A stretch of 14,644 nt of DNA, from positions 1 through 14,644 of the forward strand of contig JAAENB010001215.1 of NCBI GenBank assembly GCA_024224995.1. Direction: 5' to 3'. The notes beneath the pieces were generated by a model, which had not been told where the DNA came from, ran no database searches, and saw only the letters and a program-made list of their open reading frames with translations. This DNA is from a bacterium. Its GTDB lineage: Bacteria; Spirochaetota; UBA4802; UBA5550. The position numbers and the translations under genes are program-made. Of the stretch, positions 5,100-12,286 are shown piece by piece. Within the stretch, counting starts at the first letter, position 1, and each line of letters starts with the position of its first letter.

Positions 5100-6719
5100 A
5101 TGAAAATTGAGTTTGTCGGAGGAGCCGGAACGGTAACAGGCTCTTCATATATTGTGAAAGATGATGATTTTACTATTATGGTAGATTGCGGTATGTTTCA
5201 GGGTAAACGTGAGTTGAGAGAAAGAAACTCTCTTAGCCTTATTTATGATCCCCCCAAGATCGATACAGTGCTGCTGACCCATGCCCATATTGATCACAGC
5301 GGCCTTGTTCCCAAGCTTATTAAAGATGGATTTTACGGTAATATATATACAACTAAAGCCACAGCCGACCTGTGCTCGGTTATGTTTCCCGACAGCGCAC
5401 ATATCCAGGAAATGGATGTGAAATGGATCAATAAAAAGAATAAAAAACTGGGCCGGGAGCTGGAAGAACCCCTCTATGGCAGTGAAGATGCCGCAAAGGC
5501 CCTGAAACACCTTGTTTCCCTGAATTACGGTGAGATTGTGCAGATTCACCCCCGTGTTGAAGTACGGTTCCGGGACGCGGGCCATATTCTTGGTTCGGCA
5601 ATTATTGAAATGTGGGTTGAAGAAAAAGGAAAAAAGACCAAAATTGTTTTTTCCGGAGACCTGGGTCCCAAAGGGCAGGCAATAATTCGTGATCCTGAAG
5701 TAATTTCCGAGGCCGATATACTTTTTATTGAGTCAACCTATGGGGACAGGCTCCATAAAAATAAAGAAGATACCTATCAAGAATTTAAGGAGATTATTGT
5801 TGAATCACTTAATGGCAGCGGGAATATTGTAATTCCTTCTTTCGCCATTGAAAGAACCCAGGAACTTATTTATACACTTTCCAATCTTATTAAAGATGGG
5901 GAAATTCCCGGTCTTCCTGTTTATATTGATTCTCCTCTTGCTATTTCAGCAACAGAGATTTTTAGAGAGAATCCCCAGTGTTTTGATAAAGAAACAAGAG
6001 ATATACTTCTTTCGGGAGAGAGCCCTCTTGATTTTAATAGTCTTACCTTTACGCGAAAAACCGAAGAGTCGAAACGCCTGAATGAAGTAACGGGGTCGGT
6101 TATTATATCAGCAAGTGGAATGTGTACCGCAGGCAGAATAAAACATCATCTGAAGAATAATATCTACAAGACCGATGCCAGTGTTGTTTTTGTGGGATAC
6201 CAGGCCGAAGGTACCCTGGGTAGACGGATAATTGAAGGAGCAAAGCAGGTTAAACTCTATGGTGAGGATGTTGCGGTAAAGGCAAAAATTCATACCCTGG
6301 GAGGTTTTTCCGCCCATGCCGATAGGAATGGACTCCTGGAGTGGATGGGGAATATCGACAATAAAAATCTTAAAGTTTTTGTGGTTCACGGAGAGGAAAA
6401 AGCGTCAAAAAGCCTGGCAGATGCAATTAACGACAAGTATGGTTATACTGCTTATGTACCGTCCTGGGGAGAAATCGTGGATGTCGATACTATGGAGTCT
6501 TCAGGAAGAGCCCATTATGGAACCGGGGAATCCGGGGAGGTCAGGAAGGCTCATGATCCCGTAGACCAGGAAATTAACTCTCTTTCCAGGTCTTTTGAAC
6601 AGCTGATCTCTCAGTACAAGCAGGCAAAAGATGAGAACAGGTTGGGAGATCTTAACAGGTTAAAAGAAGATATAAATGATGTAAAAGAGATGGTTGCGGT
6701 TCTGGTAGACGAATTGTAA
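5100..6719 (+). CDS. Metallo-beta-lactamase-fold beta-CASP hydrolase (RNase/Ysh1-like), 539 aa
   Basis: Members of this family are zinc-dependent RNA-processing endo- or exonucleases of the CPSF73/Ysh1 type. The zinc-binding motif HAHIDHSG is at 61-68, followed by His162 in DAGHILGSA and Asp187 in FSGDLG. The beta-CASP region (about 210-400) includes ESTYGDR (Glu211) and IISASGMCTAGRIKHHL (335-351). It is followed by GFSAHAD (His406) and the final zinc ligand in VVHGE (His430). All expected metal ligands are present, so it should be active. The C-terminal 60-70 residues are a charged helix resembling a coiled coil (QEINSLSRSFEQLISQYKQA) beyond the usual core, possibly for oligomerisation. The ribosome-binding site GATGGAG is well placed. 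The gene has its own promoter and terminator. RNA cleavage is the likely role; the exact substrate is unknown. Confidence 0.9.
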   Translation: MKIEFVGGAGTVTGSSYIVKDDDFTIMVDCGMFQGKRELRERNSLSLIYDPPKIDTVLLTHAHIDHSGLVPKLIKDGFYGNIYTTKATADLCSVMFPDSAHIQEMDVKWINKKNKKLGRELEEPLYGSEDAAKALKHLVSLNYGEIVQIHPRVEVRFRDAGHILGSAIIEMWVEEKGKKTKIVFSGDLGPKGQAIIRDPEVISEADILFIESTYGDRLHKNKEDTYQEFKEIIVESLNGSGNIVIPSFAIERTQELIYTLSNLIKDGEIPGLPVYIDSPLAISATEIFRENPQCFDKETRDILLSGESPLDFNSLTFTRKTEESKRLNEVTGSVIISASGMCTAGRIKHHLKNNIYKTDASVVFVGYQAEGTLGRRIIEGAKQVKLYGEDVAVKAKIHTLGGFSAHADRNGLLEWMGNIDNKNLKVFVVHGEEKASKSLADAINDKYGYTAYVPSWGEIVDVDTMESSGRAHYGTGESGEVRKAHDPVDQEINSLSRSFEQLISQYKQAKDENRLGDLNRLKEDINDVKEMVAVLVDEL

Positions 6720-6724
6720 CATCG

Positions 6725-6756
6725 TAGCCGGAATTCTATTTCCGGAGTTCCGGCTA
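6725..6756 (+). terminator. Intrinsic terminator after the hydrolase gene
   Basis: The stem TAGCCGGAA/TTCCGGCTA (6725-6733 with 6748-6756) starts six bases past the stop codon. The loop is 14 bases and can pair further. The T-tract is short (TTTATATA), so efficiency is uncertain. Confidence 0.65.
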
Positions 6757-6809
6757 TTTATATAAAATTACTGTTTATATTTCTCTTATATCCCGACAAT
6801 AAAATAAGG

Positions 6810-6838
6810 TCTATTTCAAATTGACGAATTGAAATAGA
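6810..6838 (+). promoter_or_regulatory. Inverted repeat just upstream of the GGDEF operon
   Basis: Two perfect 10-base arms, TCTATTTCAA (6810-6819) and TTGAAATAGA (6829-6838), flank nine bases. They lie about 18 bases before the first ATG of the operon. This could be a repressor operator or a leader hairpin next to the ribosome-binding site. I could not place a convincing promoter here. Confidence 0.5.
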
Positions 6839-6856
6839 ACGGTTTGAGGAAGTAGT

Positions 6857-7939
6857 ATGGATAACATGGAAAAAGAGAACGAAGCATATTACCAGAATAA
6901 AGCGGAAGATCTTGAGATGTTTGAGAAAAAGATCTATGACCTGAAAAATCTTATTGGTCTTGGTATAAGTCTTTCCTCAAATCTTGATTTTGAAAGCCTG
7001 GTGGAATCAATTCTCTATAGTTGTATTGGCCAGATGTTCGTTGAGAAAGTAGCTATTTTACTTCAGCAAGACCTTGATGTGGATAATTTTTGTATTCATA
7101 TGACCAAGGGGTATGATACGGAATTTGATTCTAATGAAATATTCCTTGAAGACAATTCATCAATCATAAAGTACCTGGAAGAGCATCCCAAGCCTCATGA
7201 ATATAGCTTTTTAGCGAATTTACCTCATTTGAAAGACGGGTATGAACGCTTACAGGTTTTATCCCCTAAAATGATTATTCCAATGAAATCGAAGAATTTT
7301 CTTAATGGGATGATTGTTCTGGGAGATAAGATCACCGGACAGGAATTTACCGCCAATGAAATTGACTTTCTCCAGGATCTGGCGAAATTTGCCGCCATCG
7401 CCGTTGAAAATTCCCGGCTCTATTTAATGGCAACTCTCGACAGGATGACCCGTTTATATATACATCACTATTTCCAGGAACGGCTTCTGGAAGAGATCAA
7501 AAGGACTTTAAGAACCGGGGGGGCTCTTTCTCTTATTATGATGGATATCGATTTTTTTAAACGATTTAATGATACCTACGGACATCAACAGGGAGATCTT
7601 ATTCTCAAAGAAGTCGCACGCCTCATAAAAGAACACATCCGAAGTATTGATATACCCGCGCGATACGGCGGAGAAGAATTTGCCATAATCCTTCCCCAGA
7701 CCGACCTGGAAGGGGCCATTGTTATCGCAAACCGGATCAGGATAGAAATAGGAAAATATGAATTCGCGGGACAGGATGAGCCTTTGCATATAACCATGAG
7801 CCTGGGGGTTGCCCAGTACGACAGCGAAATAGACAATAGTAAAGATGAATTGGTTAAAAGAGCGGATGAAGCGCTCTATACCGCCAAGGAAAATGGTAGA
7901 AATAAAGTAATTGCCCATAAAGGAAATTCAGGTGATTGA
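6857..7939 (+). CDS. GAF-GGDEF diguanylate cyclase, 360 aa
   Basis: The protein should make cyclic di-GMP from two GTP. After a short coiled N-terminus, residues about 33-187 form a GAF-type sensor domain (ending in FLQDLAKFAAIAVENSRLYL). Residues about 195-355 are a GGDEF domain. The active site is GGEEF (271-275), with metal-binding Asp230 in MMDIDFF and the GTP-binding Asn238 and Asp247. An intact allosteric I-site RxxD (RSID, 262-265) lies exactly five residues before GGEEF, so product inhibition is expected. There is no membrane segment, so the enzyme is cytoplasmic. The GAF ligand is unknown. The start is chosen at ATG 6857 behind GAGGAAG; a second ATG nine bases on is possible. Its stop overlaps the next start (TGATG), pointing to translational coupling. 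It is the first gene of a four-gene operon. Confidence 0.93.
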   Translation: MDNMEKENEAYYQNKAEDLEMFEKKIYDLKNLIGLGISLSSNLDFESLVESILYSCIGQMFVEKVAILLQQDLDVDNFCIHMTKGYDTEFDSNEIFLEDNSSIIKYLEEHPKPHEYSFLANLPHLKDGYERLQVLSPKMIIPMKSKNFLNGMIVLGDKITGQEFTANEIDFLQDLAKFAAIAVENSRLYLMATLDRMTRLYIHHYFQERLLEEIKRTLRTGGALSLIMMDIDFFKRFNDTYGHQQGDLILKEVARLIKEHIRSIDIPARYGGEEFAIILPQTDLEGAIVIANRIRIEIGKYEFAGQDEPLHITMSLGVAQYDSEIDNSKDELVKRADEALYTAKENGRNKVIAHKGNSGD

Positions 7940-8778
7940 TGAATAGAGTATCTACAGAAAAGTTAACGAAACGCTTTAAAAAAGCTGTTCAACTGGAAAA
8001 AGATAATAATGTTCCTGCTGCTTTGTGTGAATATATATCAATAATTAAAGAAGATAAAAGCCATAGAGAGGCATTTTTAAACCTGGGAGCTCTCTACTCA
8101 AGGATGAACCGGCTGGAAGACGCAATGAAGTGCTACCGGCAGGTTTTGCACCTGGGAGAGGATTATCTTACCTGGTTTAATATTGGAAGTATCCATTATA
8201 AAATGGGTGAGTACAAAAAAGCCGTAATAAACCTGGAGCGCTCGAAAACCCTTAACAGCAATTTTGCCCTCTCTTCTCTTGTAATGGGCCTTTGTTTTAG
8301 CAGGCTCAACAATATCCGGGCGGCTGAAAAGAATTTTGTTGAGGTGCTCAAGGTGTGGCCCGGAAACAGGGTTGCTCTTACTGCTCTTGCAATCATATAT
8401 TATAATAATGAAAAATACGATTTTTCGATGAAGTTCCTGAATAAATTACTGCAAATTGACCCATCGAATTATAAGATCAGGGAACTTAAATCAACGATAC
8501 TCTACCGAACCGGCAACATTGATGAATCCGCTGAGGAATTAAAGAACATTAAAAAAGTATCCGATGGATACCGGTACTATGATGATTTTATTCAATCCGT
8601 ACCAGTGGAAGCCTATGATGACCGCTATGGGTCGATTAATGAAAAAATTGAATTTTTAAAAGAAAGAACAGATGATAGTGATAACCTGATATCGTTAAGC
8701 CTCTGTCATCTTCTTAAAGGCGAAACCGATGTGGCAATAGATTATTTATTTGAAGCAAAAAAACGGGTGTTAAACTAA
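7939..8778 (+). CDS. TPR-repeat protein, 279 aa
   Basis: This is a soluble helical-repeat protein with about six tetratricopeptide units from residue 8 to about 200. Examples are AFLNLGALYSRMNRLEDAMK, TWFNIGSIHYKMGEYKKAVI and ALTALAIIYYNNEKYDFSMK, with the typical pattern of small and aromatic residues. The last 70 residues are more divergent and may hold one or two more helical pairs. There is no signal peptide or membrane segment. TPR proteins act as scaffolds, so a specific function cannot be assigned. I take the ATG at 7939, which overlaps the stop of the cyclase gene as TGATG; a TTG one codon earlier is less likely. The coupling implies that it is made in proportion to the cyclase, and it may bridge the cyclase to a target. 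Confidence 0.85.
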   Translation: MNRVSTEKLTKRFKKAVQLEKDNNVPAALCEYISIIKEDKSHREAFLNLGALYSRMNRLEDAMKCYRQVLHLGEDYLTWFNIGSIHYKMGEYKKAVINLERSKTLNSNFALSSLVMGLCFSRLNNIRAAEKNFVEVLKVWPGNRVALTALAIIYYNNEKYDFSMKFLNKLLQIDPSNYKIRELKSTILYRTGNIDESAEELKNIKKVSDGYRYYDDFIQSVPVEAYDDRYGSINEKIEFLKERTDDSDNLISLSLCHLLKGETDVAIDYLFEAKKRVLN

Positions 8779-8802
8779 AACTTTTTTTAATTAGGTAGTT
8801 AT

Positions 8803-9678
8803 ATGAAGTTGAAAAACGAAGCAAAAGTCGGTCTTATGATAACAATCGGCTTTACAATCTTTATTGTTCTGGTGGCTGTGCTGGCCAAGATCAATGTTTC
8901 TCAATCGGGGTATAAACTGAAACTCTATTTCGGGTTCCTGAATGGATTGGGTGTGGGAGCCCCGGTGAAAATAGGCGGAGGGATCAGGATTGGTCATGTA
9001 GAAGCCATTTCCCAATCGGGAGAAAAAACAGTTGTTACTATCTGGTTGGATAAAAAGTTTTCGTTAATAAAGTCCTCAAAGTTTGCCATATTTACAACCG
9101 GTATGATCGGGGAGAAATATATCAACGTGTTCGTTCCTCCTTCTACCCATACCGATGAATTTCTTCAGGATGGGGATAAGGTTTTCGCTGTAGACCCGGC
9201 AAGTTTCGACCAGATGATGCTTATTTTCCAGAGTTTTATGCAGGACCAAAGCGGTGGAGAGATCCTGGCCGATATCTTTCAGAATTCCAAGAAATTTGTT
9301 GAAAATTTGAATAATGTTGCCAATGAGAATAGATATGATATACGGAAGTCTGTATTGTCGGCGCGGACAATGTTCGCGGTATTGTCTACCCAGACAAAGA
9401 CCTTGATGGATCACCTTAATAAACTGGCCGCGAATATGGCAGGACTATCCGAGAAAAACAAAGAAGAGTTTTCCATAACAATGAGAAATCTTTCCGAGCT
9501 TTCGAGAAGTCTTAATAAAATAGTATTCAGGCTCGAAAAAGGAAGAGGAACCCTGGGAAAGCTTCTTGTTGAAGAAGATATCTACAATAATTTAAAAGAT
9601 GCTTCAATTTCCGCGAAAGATCTTTTTAGAAGTCTTAAGAAAGATCCGTCAAAGTTATTTTTTCAGAAAAAAAAGTAA
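8803..9678 (+). CDS. MlaD/Mce-family lipid-transport substrate-binding protein, 291 aa
   Basis: Residues 10-30 form one N-terminal membrane helix (GLMITIGFTIFIVLVAVLAK) that anchors the protein with the rest in the periplasm. Residues about 36-113 are the MlaD/Mce beta-barrel domain, recognisable by FGFLNGLGVGAPVKIGGGIRIG and FTTGMIGEKYINV. The C-terminal half (about 130-290) is helical and coiled, with repeated Asn/Leu/Ser-rich heptads. This matches Mce proteins that trimerise or hexamerise into a lipid channel across the periplasm. Normally these work with an MlaE permease and an MlaF ATPase. Neither is present in this window, so partners must be elsewhere. The gene follows the TPR gene by 24 bases with a weak AGGT ribosome-binding site and precedes radA by two bases. 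The family is clear; the lipid cargo is inferred. Confidence 0.9.
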   Translation: MKLKNEAKVGLMITIGFTIFIVLVAVLAKINVSQSGYKLKLYFGFLNGLGVGAPVKIGGGIRIGHVEAISQSGEKTVVTIWLDKKFSLIKSSKFAIFTTGMIGEKYINVFVPPSTHTDEFLQDGDKVFAVDPASFDQMMLIFQSFMQDQSGGEILADIFQNSKKFVENLNNVANENRYDIRKSVLSARTMFAVLSTQTKTLMDHLNKLAANMAGLSEKNKEEFSITMRNLSELSRSLNKIVFRLEKGRGTLGKLLVEEDIYNNLKDASISAKDLFRSLKKDPSKLFFQKKK

Positions 9679-9680
9679 TA

Positions 9681-11012
9681 ATGGCAAAAAAGAAAAATTA
9701 TTATATTTGTATCTCCTGCGGAACCGATTATTCCAAATGGCAGGGCCGGTGCCTCCAGTGCAAAGAATGGAATACCATTGTTGAATCTGAAGCTCCATCC
9801 TCAACAACGCCAAAAGAAGACCTTAAGGTTATCCCTCTTGAATCGGTGAAAGCCGATGAACTGAAGCGAATAGAAACCGGTATTGGTGAATTTAACCTGG
9901 TGTGCGGAGGAGGCATTGTACCCGGCTCGGTGATCCTGGTTGGCGGCGAGCCCGGGATCGGTAAGTCTACCCTGGCTATGCAGGTGGCGGCCTTTTTTAA
10001 TACTCTTTATATTTCAGGAGAAGAGTCTCCTATTCAATTACGAAACCGCGCCGACAGGATCGGCATAAATGTAAAAACCATAAAGATATCTACCAATACC
10101 GCGGTTGAGGATATTATCAGCCTTACTGCCGCTGAAAAACCGGACTGTTTGGTTATTGATTCTATTCAAACTCTTTTCTCTACGGAAATTCCGGGAATTG
10201 TTGGTTCCGTAAGCCAAATCCGGGAATCGGCATCAAAGCTGGTTAAGATGGCCAAGAGCAAAAATATCCCGGTGATACTTATCGGTCATATTACCAAAGA
10301 AGGCAGTATTGCCGGGCCCAAGGTTCTTGAGCACCTTGTTGATACGGTCCTTTATTTTGAGGGCGATTTTTTGAAAGATTTTAGAATGCTCAGGGCTTTT
10401 AAGAACAGGTTTGGTTCTGTAAATGAGATAGGGCTTTTCCGCATGGCGGCAAAGGGGCTTGAGGAAGTAAAAGACAAAAACAAAATTTTTCTTAACCCTT
10501 TTACCTCCAATTCACCCGGAAGCGCCATTTCCGCAGCCCTTGAAGGAAGCAGAACCATTCTTTTCGAGGTTCAGTCCCTGGTAACCTATACCAGTTTCCC
10601 AAACCCCCGGCGTATGGCCGACGGCCTCGATTTAAACAGGCTCATTCTCATAAACGCGGTTCTTGAAAAACACGCCGGGCTAAAACTCAATTCTTTTGAT
10701 GTATTCATCAATGTCTCCGGCGGCTTCCGAATTGACGAAACTGCCGCCGATCTTGCGGTTGCCATGGCAATAACATCCAGTCTCAAGGACAAATCAATCC
10801 CTCCCCGCATGGGTTTCCTTGGCGAGATCTCCCTTTCGGGCGAAATGAGACCGGTTTCGCAATGTTCACGAAGGATCCAGGAGTTCAAACACTCAGGTTT
10901 TAAAACCATAATCCTTTCAAAAAGCAACGAAAAAGAAGCAAAAGCCAGCGGCTTCGAAGGTGAGATTATTGGTGTTAAGCATATCAGCGAAGCTGTTGAA
11001 CAGGTCTTTTGA
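9681..11012 (+). CDS. radA: DNA repair protein RadA, 443 aa
   Basis: RadA is a RecA-like ATPase and branch-migrating helicase used in recombination and repair. The N-terminus has the four-cysteine zinc finger C10-x2-C13-x10-C24-x2-C27. Walker A is GGEPGIGKST (88-97, Lys95), Walker B is CLVIDS (Asp160), and the diagnostic RadA motif KNRFG is at 241-245. From about residue 270 a Lon-protease-like domain follows (VFINVSGGFRIDETAADLAV, GFLGEISLSGEMR). The length is normal and no key residue is missing. The gene starts two bases after mlaD with no real Shine-Dalgarno, so translation probably depends on coupling to the upstream gene. It is the last gene of the operon. The stop codon is followed by eight T residues and then by a REP-like palindrome. 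Confidence 0.97.
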   Translation: MAKKKNYYICISCGTDYSKWQGRCLQCKEWNTIVESEAPSSTTPKEDLKVIPLESVKADELKRIETGIGEFNLVCGGGIVPGSVILVGGEPGIGKSTLAMQVAAFFNTLYISGEESPIQLRNRADRIGINVKTIKISTNTAVEDIISLTAAEKPDCLVIDSIQTLFSTEIPGIVGSVSQIRESASKLVKMAKSKNIPVILIGHITKEGSIAGPKVLEHLVDTVLYFEGDFLKDFRMLRAFKNRFGSVNEIGLFRMAAKGLEEVKDKNKIFLNPFTSNSPGSAISAALEGSRTILFEVQSLVTYTSFPNPRRMADGLDLNRLILINAVLEKHAGLKLNSFDVFINVSGGFRIDETAADLAVAMAITSSLKDKSIPPRMGFLGEISLSGEMRPVSQCSRRIQEFKHSGFKTIILSKSNEKEAKASGFEGEIIGVKHISEAVEQVF

Positions 11013-11020
11013 TTTTTTTT

Positions 11021-11069
11021 GGGTTTGTCACCACCTCAGAGCTCTTTTAAAGAGCTCTGAGAAGAAACC
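11021..11069. repeat. REP-like palindrome at the radA / membrane-gene junction
   Basis: The fourth exact copy of ACCTCAGAGCTCTT (11033-11046) sits in a perfect 12-bp inverted repeat with a one-base centre (11036-11060). An outer pair GGTTT/AAACC (11022-11026, 11065-11069) closes it, as in the 343-430 unit, and the flank GGGTTTGTCACC resembles GGGTTGTGACC there. It supplies the last few codons and the stop codon of the convergent gene. It lacks a following T-tract on either strand, so its effect as a terminator is uncertain. Confidence 0.8.
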
Positions 11070-11892
11070 ACACAGGCCGCCCCTTTTTGAATAAGAGAAA
11101 CCACGCTGCAAGGGCAAAGAGCGGAATTCCCACGAAGTAGCTTGCTGTATGGCCAACGAGGAATCCTGCTCCGTAGATGGTAAGGGAACAAAGAGCTGCT
11201 GAGCCCAGGGCCACTCCAAAAATCGCTGTTAATAGTGTTGCCAGTATCCTCACAGTGCCGGGGCTTTTTTTACCGGGTTCAGTCCTTTCATGGTCCCGCG
11301 CGTAGCCTTCTTTCAACCAGATAATTGTGGCCAGCAGCAAGGGCGGAATGAGGTAGGCTCCGTCCAGATACAGGGTTTTTGCCACGGAGCTAAAGAGAAA
11401 GCGGTAAATTGCTCCAAAAACGCTTGTTCCGGCAAGGGCAGCTCCCGGAGTCCAGGCAGCGCCGCCGAAAAGGGACCGGTCATAGAGAAAGCGGTCGTAA
11501 CCAAGGCCGTCCCAGCCGTATAAAAGAATAAGGAACATGATAAAATAGCCGCAAATCCAGTTGAGATGTCCCAGGTAAAACCTGCCTTTTCGGAAGAGTT
11601 GGGTGGTTGCCCAGTAACCTAAAATTCCCTGGGTAACGTTGGTAATGCCGAATCCCAGGATGACGAATTCATTAATACTACCCAGGTTCTCCGCGACCTG
11701 CATTGTTTCCCAGCCTGGATGGCGCAGCAGGAGCAGCATGCCTGTGGGAGCCCATATTAGTGCCAAAAAGAGGACGGTAAAAACAAAGTATTTATTAAAA
11801 AAGGCCGATTTTTCTTCAATGATCTGCTTTCCCCCGGCAGCAGCAAAACTCGCTCCCAATCCATATGCCCAAAAAATATCCACCTGTACCAC
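11047..11892 (-). CDS. Multi-pass membrane protein of unknown function, 281 aa
   Basis: I do not recognise the family. The protein is very hydrophobic, with likely membrane segments near residues 36-56, 75-93, 109-127, 150-168, 180-194, 214-247 and 252-268. A charged cytoplasmic or periplasmic loop lies at 195-213 (KEGYARDHERTEPGKKS). An aromatic loop GWDGLGYDRFLYDRS follows the third segment. The start is GTG at 11892, chosen because a strong GGAGG sits six bases upstream and no ATG start has a comparable site. It is GC-richer than the nearby AT-rich spacers. The last four or five codons and the stop (FLLRAL then TAA) lie inside a REP-like palindrome, so the C-terminus may have been altered by the repeat. 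It is convergent to radA. Confidence 0.75.
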   Translation of the reverse strand: MVQVDIFWAYGLGASFAAAGGKQIIEEKSAFFNKYFVFTVLFLALIWAPTGMLLLLRHPGWETMQVAENLGSINEFVILGFGITNVTQGILGYWATTQLFRKGRFYLGHLNWICGYFIMFLILLYGWDGLGYDRFLYDRSLFGGAAWTPGAALAGTSVFGAIYRFLFSSVAKTLYLDGAYLIPPLLLATIIWLKEGYARDHERTEPGKKSPGTVRILATLLTAIFGVALGSAALCSLTIYGAGFLVGHTASYFVGIPLFALAAWFLLFKKGRPVWFLLRAL

Positions 11893-12286
11893 GCGGAACC
11901 TCCGTTTATTGTATTATGCAATTTTGGTTTAACTGGAATCTAATGGAAAAACGGAGAGTTGTCTCGACAAAAACAGAATATTCCGGAATTGACCGGAATA
12001 TATTAATGAATTTCGAAAAATTATTATCATTTAAAGATTTATCTTTAATCGGGAAGACAGAGGTGGAAAATTATTGTATTTTAGTAATTGTCCGGACGGT
12101 TAAAACAGATTATTATTTACTCTTTCGGGAGGAAAAAATAATCATTAGTTTTTTATAACCTCCAAATACTATTTTTTGGATGCAAGACCTTTCCTTCTGA
12201 GTCTTTTTTTATTTATTTAATCCCCCAAATTAATCCCTTCTTGTAAGGGAATAAAGGGAGACAAAAGTGGGAAGGGCTGCATCCTG
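11893..12286. other. AT-rich intergenic stretch, no gene I can support
   Basis: It lies between two minus-strand genes. The plus strand has a short open frame from ATG 11943 (72 codons) with only a weak GGA-type ribosome-binding site and AT-rich composition; it is probably not a gene. On plus, AAGAC/GTCTT followed by seven T residues (about 12184-12209) could end such a transcript. The right part is an inverted-repeat region described separately. Confidence 0.4.
12178..12284. repeat. Inverted-repeat-bounded 107-base segment with inner hairpin
   Basis: GGATGCA (12178-12184) and TGCATCC (12278-12284) are exact inverted ends, with partial pairing continuing inwards (ACCTTTCC against GGGAAGGG). 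Inside is the hairpin TCCCTT/AAGGGA (12234-12239, 12245-12250). It begins two bases past the symporter stop codon, so it may be that operon's 3' structure or terminator, or a small non-autonomous element. Confidence 0.4.

Noticed and set aside
4939..5148. 69-aa minus-strand open frame before the hydrolase gene
   Set aside because: Lies over the promoter, overlaps the hydrolase start and has random-looking Ile/Phe-rich sequence.
5145..5585. 146-aa minus-strand open frame inside the hydrolase gene
   Set aside because: Antisense shadow; the plus frame carries every catalytic motif.
11943..12158. 72-codon plus-strand open frame
   Set aside because: AT-rich composition, weak start signal and no recognisable motif; kept only as a note in the intergenic entry.
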